64,000 bases of DNA, taken from Natrialbaceae archaeon AArc-T1-2 (GTDB taxonomy: Archaea > Halobacteriota > Halobacteria > Halobacteriales > Natrialbaceae). Where the stretch lies: contig NZ_CP127174.1 of NCBI RefSeq assembly GCF_030273315.1, positions 2,294,001-2,358,000 of the forward strand, in the 5' to 3' direction. Shown here piece by piece: positions 59,553 through 64,000 of the stretch. Numbering within the stretch: the first letter of the stretch is position 1; every line of letters starts with the position of its first letter. Made by a program: the position numbers and the translations under genes. Under the pieces are notes generated by a model. That model made no database searches and had not been told where the DNA came from. It saw only the letters and a list, made by a program, of their open reading frames with translations.

Positions 59553-61712
59553 TTACTCCTCGAGGATGCGACTCCCGCCGGGTGGCAGGAAGTGCTGGAT
59601 CAGGTCCGGACTGGCGACCGTGCGCACGAACGACTCGTCCTCGAACCGTTCGCGCAGCCGCCGGTAGATCCGCTTCGCGACGTCACCCTGTGCGAACCGG
59701 CCGGGTTCGACCTCGAGTGTCGTCACCGCCCGCTCCTCGATCGCCGACGGCGGACCGCCGATCACGCGGGTGTACGGTTCACACTGGATCCCGACGGCGA
59801 CGCCGACCGGCGTGTCGTCGAAGTAGGTGCGATCGCCACGGATCGCGAAGCCGCCCTTCTCTAAGTACTCGCCGCTTTCGGGCGTCTTCGTCACCTGGTC
59901 GGCGTCGACCATGTAGACGTCGCCGGCGAAGCGGCCGTCCTTCCAGACCGAGGAGTAGGAGACGGCGAACTGGGCGGCCTCCTCGAGACTCGCGTCGGGG
60001 ATGTCGACGTCGGGACTCGAGGCCTCGCTCGGGTCGGTCGCCTTGAGGACGGTGACGGGGCCGCCGTGGGCCTGGGTGTGAAAGACCCTGTCACCCGGCT
60101 CGAGGTACTTCTTGACCAGTTCTTCGTTCTGGTCGGCGTTTCGCCCGCCGATGACGAGGAAGTCGTCGCTCGTGTGGACCCACCGGAACCGCTCGTACCA
60201 CTCCTCGCTCTTCCGTACCGGTACGGAGGGCTCGGCGAGCCAATCGCGTTCCGGGTCGTCCTCGCCTCCCTCGTCGGCGTCGTCCTCGTCGTCGGCCTGT
60301 TCCCACTCCTCGCGGCGACGTTTGACCGCCTCGAGGTCCTCGCGGGTGTCCTCGATCGCCGCGAGTGCGCCCTCTTTCTTCTCGGCGACGCGTTTGGCCT
60401 CCGTGTAGAGCCTGTCGGCGTTTTTCTCGACGCCGTCGCTGGCGACGAGGTCGATGTGTTCGTCCTCGAGTGCGACCGTCACCGTCCCCTCGCGGCCGTC
60501 GACGTCGGCGACCGCCTCGGCGGCCGCGATGCCGCGTTCTTTCCCCTCCTCGAAGCGCTCCTCGATCTCGTCCCAGGGACGGTCCTGCTCGCGTGCCGTC
60601 TGGATCGTCGAGAGGATCTCGTCGACCAGCCCGTAGTTCGCGTACAGCGACTCGGCCTGCTCGCGTTTCCGTTCGGCCTCCTGCTCGAACCCCTCGATCG
60701 CACCCTGCTGTTGTTCGATGATCCGTTCGTGTTTCTCGATCTCGGCCTCGAAGTCCGGGCGCTGGTCGGTCGGCTCGGCTGGCTCCTCGTCTTCGAGTTC
60801 GAGCCGGTAGAAGTAGTCGTCGAGCGCCTCGAGGAAGCTGTCGTAGGGCTCGCTCGCGAGGTCGTCGTGCTCCTCGAGCGGGAACGGCGTGACGTCGACG
60901 ACGCGGTCGTCGCCGTCGCGTTCCTCGTCCGCGTCGTTCGCGTCGTCCGCGTCGTCCGCGCCGTCCGCGACGTAGAGCCGGGGATCGACGTGCCCGGTCC
61001 GGAGGTCGATCGCGAGCCGTTCGATCTCCCGGTAGAGCCGGTCGTAGACCTCCGAATCGGCGTCGTCGATGTCGAGCCCCTTCTCGACGCCGGCGCGGGT
61101 ACACAGCTCCTCGGCGTACAGCCCTCCGAAGTTGAGCTGGGTCGCGAGCGTCCGGACGACGTCGGTGTCCGACTCCTCCATCTCCCGGTCGAATGCCTCC
61201 CGGGAGACCGCAAGCGGGTTGATGCGGGATTCGGGGAACTCGTAGCGCGAGCCCGGCACCACGGTACGGGACTTCAGCCGGACTGTCTCGAGGCAGTCGA
61301 TCACCTCGTACTCGCCGTCCGTGACGGCGACGTTGCCCTGGCCGAACAGCTCGACGATGATCCGCGTGGTGCCGTCCTCGCGCTCGAAGACGAACTCGAG
61401 GATGCGGTCGAACTCGTACTGGGAGACGCCGGCGAAGTCCGCTCCCTGTAATCGGTTGCGAAGCATCATCGCGAACTGTGGCGGTCGTCCCGGCGCGTCG
61501 GGCACTCGTTCCTGGGCGACCGTGTGGGCGCGTTTGACGTCGCCGACCTCGATCAGTAGCTCGACCCGGCCCCGGTCGAAGTCACGCATCTTCAGCCGGA
61601 CGAGGTCGTCACCGTAGAGGTAGGCCTTGTCGACCTTCGCGCCCTCGTAGGCCCCGAGTTCCTCGACGAGGGCGGCGAGGTCGACGCTTGTAAGCTCCCG
61701 CTTTGGATCCAT
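59553..61712 (-). CDS. rqcH: Ribosome rescue protein RqcH (NEMF/Rqc2 homologue)
   Basis: The protein has 719 residues from ATG 61712 (MDPKRELTSVDLAALVEELG); three earlier codons contain another ATG. The NFACT-N domain has PPQFAMMLRNRLQGADFAGV then SQYEFDRILEFVF, including the DR pair needed for tRNA binding. A long coiled coil follows (about 325-490: EIEKHERIIEQQQGAIEGFE; EGALAAIEDTREDLEAVKRR), then NFACT-R (RWVHTSDDFLVIGGRNADQN). RqcH binds obstructed large ribosomal subunits and adds C-terminal tails to stalled peptides. The spacer near 250-275 is an Asp/Ala repeat (ADDADDANDADEE). It is the only quality-control gene seen here. Confidence 0.92.
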   Translation of the reverse strand: MDPKRELTSVDLAALVEELGAYEGAKVDKAYLYGDDLVRLKMRDFDRGRVELLIEVGDVKRAHTVAQERVPDAPGRPPQFAMMLRNRLQGADFAGVSQYEFDRILEFVFEREDGTTRIIVELFGQGNVAVTDGEYEVIDCLETVRLKSRTVVPGSRYEFPESRINPLAVSREAFDREMEESDTDVVRTLATQLNFGGLYAEELCTRAGVEKGLDIDDADSEVYDRLYREIERLAIDLRTGHVDPRLYVADGADDADDANDADEERDGDDRVVDVTPFPLEEHDDLASEPYDSFLEALDDYFYRLELEDEEPAEPTDQRPDFEAEIEKHERIIEQQQGAIEGFEQEAERKREQAESLYANYGLVDEILSTIQTAREQDRPWDEIEERFEEGKERGIAAAEAVADVDGREGTVTVALEDEHIDLVASDGVEKNADRLYTEAKRVAEKKEGALAAIEDTREDLEAVKRRREEWEQADDEDDADEGGEDDPERDWLAEPSVPVRKSEEWYERFRWVHTSDDFLVIGGRNADQNEELVKKYLEPGDRVFHTQAHGGPVTVLKATDPSEASSPDVDIPDASLEEAAQFAVSYSSVWKDGRFAGDVYMVDADQVTKTPESGEYLEKGGFAIRGDRTYFDDTPVGVAVGIQCEPYTRVIGGPPSAIEERAVTTLEVEPGRFAQGDVAKRIYRRLRERFEDESFVRTVASPDLIQHFLPPGGSRILEE

Positions 61713-61792
61713 ACAACACACTGTCCGGCCAGGTCAAAAAGACGTGTCGCTCCCGGCCGCAGCAACTGCTCGTAGCCGACGTCAGTTCGTAC

Positions 61793-62125
61793 TCACCACG
61801 CCGCGACGCGGTAGGGGCCGTCGATGGCGTCGAAGTCCTCGACGGCGTGGACGCCGGGGGCGGCCGCGAGCCGATCGCGGACTTCCCCGACGGTTGCGAG
61901 ACGCTCGTCGACGTGGAACGTCAGCCGACAGCCGACCGCGACCGCGAGCCCGTCCTCGCCTGCGTCGACCTCGCCGACGGTCTCGACGCCTGCGTACCGG
62001 ACGACGGGAACGGCCTCGAGGGCGTCCGTCACCCCCGCGGCGAGCTCGTCGCCTCGCTCGATCGGGACCTCGACGGTGACGGTCGCGTCGGCGATCACCT
62101 CGGTGACGGCGTCGGCGTCGGTCAT
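61793..62125 (-). CDS. Small conserved hypothetical protein
   Basis: The protein has 110 residues from ATG 62125 (MTDADAVTEVIADATVTVEV). Alternating strands and helices (VTVEVPIERGDELAAGVTDA; RLTFHVDERLATVGEVRDRL) suggest a two-layer alpha/beta fold, but I recognise no family or catalytic motif. The start is set after an arginine-rich, non-conserved extension that an earlier ATG (62185) would give. It lies upstream of rqcH on the same strand with 80 bases between, so joint transcription is possible. Function is unknown. Confidence 0.6.
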   Translation of the reverse strand: MTDADAVTEVIADATVTVEVPIERGDELAAGVTDALEAVPVVRYAGVETVGEVDAGEDGLAVAVGCRLTFHVDERLATVGEVRDRLAAAPGVHAVEDFDAIDGPYRVAAW

Positions 62126-62230
62126 GGTCGATCCTGAACGCGTCGTCGCTTGTCGATCGATTCGTTCATGATGGCCGTTCGTCGGCACACTTTGAAAAGA
62201 CTAATCGGCTCGAGCGCCCTGCACTGACCC

Positions 62231-62329
62231 ATGACCGACGCTGTCGAGGGTTGCCGGGCTGCGGTAAACCGCACCCTCACCCTCGATCCCGACCCCGATC
62301 GATCGGACGAGGTGGCTCGGCGACGATGA
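62231..62329 (+). CDS. Small ORF, 32 residues, coupled to next gene
   Basis: ATG 62231 opens MTDAVEGCRAAVNRTLTLDP then DPDRSDEVARRR, stopping at TGA 62327-62329, which overlaps the ATG of the following gene in the ATGA form usual for coupled genes here. Codon choice is normal for the genome. Its size makes it uncertain whether the product matters or whether its translation merely helps initiate the next gene. Confidence 0.45.
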   Translation: MTDAVEGCRAAVNRTLTLDPDPDRSDEVARRR

Positions 62330-62997
62330 GCGCGGACACGACCGACCCCGGTCCCGACGTCACCCGGGTGCCGTCGTTTTTCGACCGTCTCGAGGACGCC
62401 GGCGGTCTCGCGGTCGAGGGCGTCCTCGAGGCGCTAGCGCCCGAGGTCCAGATCGCTCACGAGGGACCCGTCGAACGGGCGGGCGTCGTCTTCCACTACC
62501 GGGGCGTCCGGGTTCCAGGCTACGACGCCACGTTCGTCCACGAGAGATCTGACGCCCGCGACGTCCCGGCGTTCAGCCTCGAGGTCGACACGATCGGACC
62601 CCGGAACACGTGGGCAGTGTTCGACGCGACACTCGGCTGGGACGTCTACCTCGTCCGGACCGCTGACGCGACGGTGCTCGCCTGGATGAGTGACGAGGAG
62701 TTCGAAGCCGAGGAGGCGGGGCGGTTCGACTCGAAACGCGAGGCGGTCGCCGCGGGACGGTTCTCTCTCGGGGTCTTCCTCCGGACGGGCGAGGAGTGGG
62801 CACAGCGACGCGAACTCATGGAACGGACCGAAACGCCGGCGCTCATCCAGCTCGAGGACGGGCGCACCCTCGTCCCCGAGACCCAAGGGGAGTTCTACGA
62901 GGAGGTCGACTCGACGGTCGTCGAGTTCCGCTTACACGGCGGCGGCGCGCCCGACTACCTCGGCGTGCTCGAACTCGAGATGACCGTCGAGGAGTAA
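62326..62997 (+). CDS. Conserved hypothetical protein
   Basis: The protein has 223 residues from MSADTTDPGPDVTRVPSFFD. The N-terminal half is VPSFFDRLEDAGGLAVEGVL then EALAPEVQIAHEGPVERAGV. The middle has VFDATLGWDVYLVRTADATV then LAWMSDEEFEAEEAGRFDSK, and a beta-rich C-terminus ends YLGVLELEMTVEE. I recognise no family. The ATGA overlap with the small ORF at 62231 decides the start. No membrane segment or signal is seen. The following 180 bases lead to the HTH regulator. Confidence 0.55.
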   Translation: MSADTTDPGPDVTRVPSFFDRLEDAGGLAVEGVLEALAPEVQIAHEGPVERAGVVFHYRGVRVPGYDATFVHERSDARDVPAFSLEVDTIGPRNTWAVFDATLGWDVYLVRTADATVLAWMSDEEFEAEEAGRFDSKREAVAAGRFSLGVFLRTGEEWAQRRELMERTETPALIQLEDGRTLVPETQGEFYEEVDSTVVEFRLHGGGAPDYLGVLELEMTVEE

Positions 62998-63093
62998 CGA
63001 CCTTGCGTTCCCAAGGCCGATGTTATTCGTCGCGGCTGTCCTCTCTGTCGGTTGTCCCCGTCACGGCAAGCCATCCCGGCTGGTGGCGGAACC

Positions 63094-63154
63094 GACATAT
63101 AGTCCGATGAGCATAACACCAAGGTAGGAGGCCGTACAATCGGACATATCGTCC
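63094..63154. promoter_or_regulatory. Two matching partial palindromes, candidate operators
   Basis: GACATATAGTCC (63094-63105) and GACATATCGTCC (63143-63154) lie 49 bases apart, each with inverted GAC...GTC arms. A further ATCGGAC occurs at 63139-63145 and 63156-63162 (reverse GTCCGAT at 63102-63108). They precede the HTH regulator gene at 63177 and could be its own binding sites. Confidence 0.5.
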
Positions 63155-63176
63155 CATCGGACGGTGATACACACAC

Positions 63177-63563
63177 ATGGTATTTCGCACACTCTGGACC
63201 CGTCTCTCGTCTCTCTGGCGGTCCGACACTACGGACGAGGAACCGCCGACAGACGAGCCCGACGCGATCGAAGAGAGCGAGACGGACGCGACGTTGAGCT
63301 ACGCCGAACAGGTCGAGTACGGCGTCGACGACCGCGACCTCTCGGACGAGGACAAGATCCTCCGCCTGCTCGTCAAACGCGGCGGGCGCGTCGACGAAAC
63401 GACGATCATCGAGCAAACCGGCTGGTCGGAAGACCACCTCGAGCGCGTTGTCGACACGATGGAAGCGGACGATCAGATCAGCGCGGTCACCGTCGGTCGA
63501 AAACGCGTCATCTGCCGTCGCGGCTTCGAACCCAAGGGATATCGCTCTCACCTCGGAGAGTAA
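63177..63563 (+). CDS. Winged-helix transcription regulator
   Basis: The protein has 128 residues. The N-terminal 15 residues are amphipathic (MVFRTLWTRLSSLWRS), followed by an acidic linker and a winged helix from about 55: LSDEDKILRLLVKRGGRVDE then TTIIEQTGWSEDHLERVVDT and MEADDQISAVTVGRKRVICR. The fold is MarR/IclR-like. The short amphipathic start might tie it to the membrane. Two matched palindromic sites lie within 90 bases upstream, suggesting autoregulation. Targets are unknown; it stands alone, with about 300 gene-free bases after it. Confidence 0.72.
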   Translation: MVFRTLWTRLSSLWRSDTTDEEPPTDEPDAIEESETDATLSYAEQVEYGVDDRDLSDEDKILRLLVKRGGRVDETTIIEQTGWSEDHLERVVDTMEADDQISAVTVGRKRVICRRGFEPKGYRSHLGE

Positions 63564-63863
63564 CGGATACTATCGACTCGAGCGCAGTCAGTGTTCGCCC
63601 GCCGCTGTGACCGCCGACGAATCGGACACCGACGGGTGTCACTCCGTGCCGACCGCTCTGTCGGGCACGCGAGACGGCGTTCCCGGAGAGTGAGCGGAAC
63701 CGCGTTCCGACGGGCCGGCGAGCTCGCTGCGGGCTCGACTTCGACGGCGTCGCAATCAGCGCGTCGTTCATCTCGATTTGACGTCCGTGACGACTTCGAT
63801 GATCCCGTCTTCGAGCCGTCGCACCGCCGAGAATCCTATACCGGTGCGGACCCACGCTCTCAC
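63564..63863. other. Gene-free stretch with a promoter at its end
   Basis: No gene is seen in these 300 bases. CCTATACC at 63835-63842 stands 22-29 bases before the next ATG and is the likely TATA box of the last gene. Confidence 0.5.
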
Positions 63864-64000
63864 ATGGTCGAGGTCACCTACTACTGTCCGTACTGTGGAG
63901 CCGTCACCGGCGTCGAGCGCGAGGGCTACCTCCGGGACAAGTGCGTCACCCGGGAACCACTCGCGGGCTGGGAGTACGCCGCCACGACGGACGACGTCGA
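63864..64000 (+). CDS. Zinc-ribbon-type hypothetical protein, cut by window end
   Basis: The first 45 residues are visible: MVEVTYYCPYCGAVTGVERE then GYLRDKCVTREPLAGWEYAA. The CPYC pair near residue 8, together with a later cysteine, suggests a zinc-ribbon start, and the rest is outside the window. The ATG at 63864 is supported by the CCTATACC box at leaderless distance. No function can be given. Confidence 0.6.
   Translation, partial: MVEVTYYCPYCGAVTGVEREGYLRDKCVTREPLAGWEYAATTDDV

Noticed and set aside
60066-61451. Long plus-strand open frame antisense to rqcH
   Set aside because: RqcH domains on the minus strand are unmistakable. The plus product is a monotonous L/V/D/R-rich shadow.

Overview
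The window comes from a halophilic archaeon (class Halobacteria). The evidence is high GC with very frequent CTCGAG, strongly acidic proteins, AT-rich boxes about 25-30 bases ahead of start codons (leaderless promoters), Tat-type lipoproteins, and archaeal marker genes: pantoate kinase and phosphopantothenate synthetase, CofH, FEN1, RqcH, geranylgeranyl-lipid reductase, halocyanin, HTH_10 and GfcR regulators. The CTCGAG richness suits Natrialbaceae-type haloarchaea, but I cannot name a genus. No rRNA, tRNA or CRISPR array was seen.

Layout. 1-9.5 kb is a surface-glycan locus: a sugar epimerase, a GT4 glycosyltransferase, a polysaccharide pyruvyltransferase, a GT61-type transferase, a Wzx-type flippase, and three copies of a family with a ParB-like C-terminal motif. 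One of those copies is broken by a single TGA. An AT-rich insert (about 1.4-3.6 kb) ends inside the genes on both sides. 9.5-12.5 kb is a small accessory block: a zinc microprotein, an AbrB/PIN toxin-antitoxin pair and an archaeal ATPase with a nuclease-like tail. 12.6-19.6 kb holds an RNA ligase, a zinc-finger protein with an apparent 1-base frameshift, and the two archaeal CoA-pathway enzymes flanking a membrane protein with 13 tandem YegP-like repeats. 19.6-26.2 kb carries an HTH-THI5 fusion, an APC transporter with universal-stress domains, isoaspartyl methyltransferase, a zinc protein and a bactofilin-like protein.

26.2-38.7 kb is catabolic and redox: aldehyde dehydrogenase plus reductase, a nitrilase-like enzyme, a D-lactate/glycolate-dehydrogenase-type flavo-FeS protein, two amidohydrolase-like proteins, geranylgeranyl reductase, an HTH_10 regulator, UspA and an iron alcohol dehydrogenase. 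38.8-42.2 kb is a complete betaine-type ABC importer. 42.4-45.1 kb carries hemB, a purine phosphoribosyltransferase, a DUF192 protein and a membrane protein. 45.2-45.9 kb is a graveyard of transposase and vapBC remnants.

46-64 kb is mostly housekeeping: an HdrD-like membrane FeS protein, a Cas4-like protein that appears to lack its nuclease residues, glutaredoxin, an FKBP isomerase, a sulfite-oxidase/halocyanin pair, the overlapping gdh-gfcR pair of sugar catabolism, cofH, fen1, rqcH and small regulators.

The most unusual DNA signal is a family of about 80-base palindromic elements at gene 3' ends (34478, 42215, 44032, 46521, 58114). Their stems covary. Two near-identical copies differ by an exact inversion of the central 35 bases.
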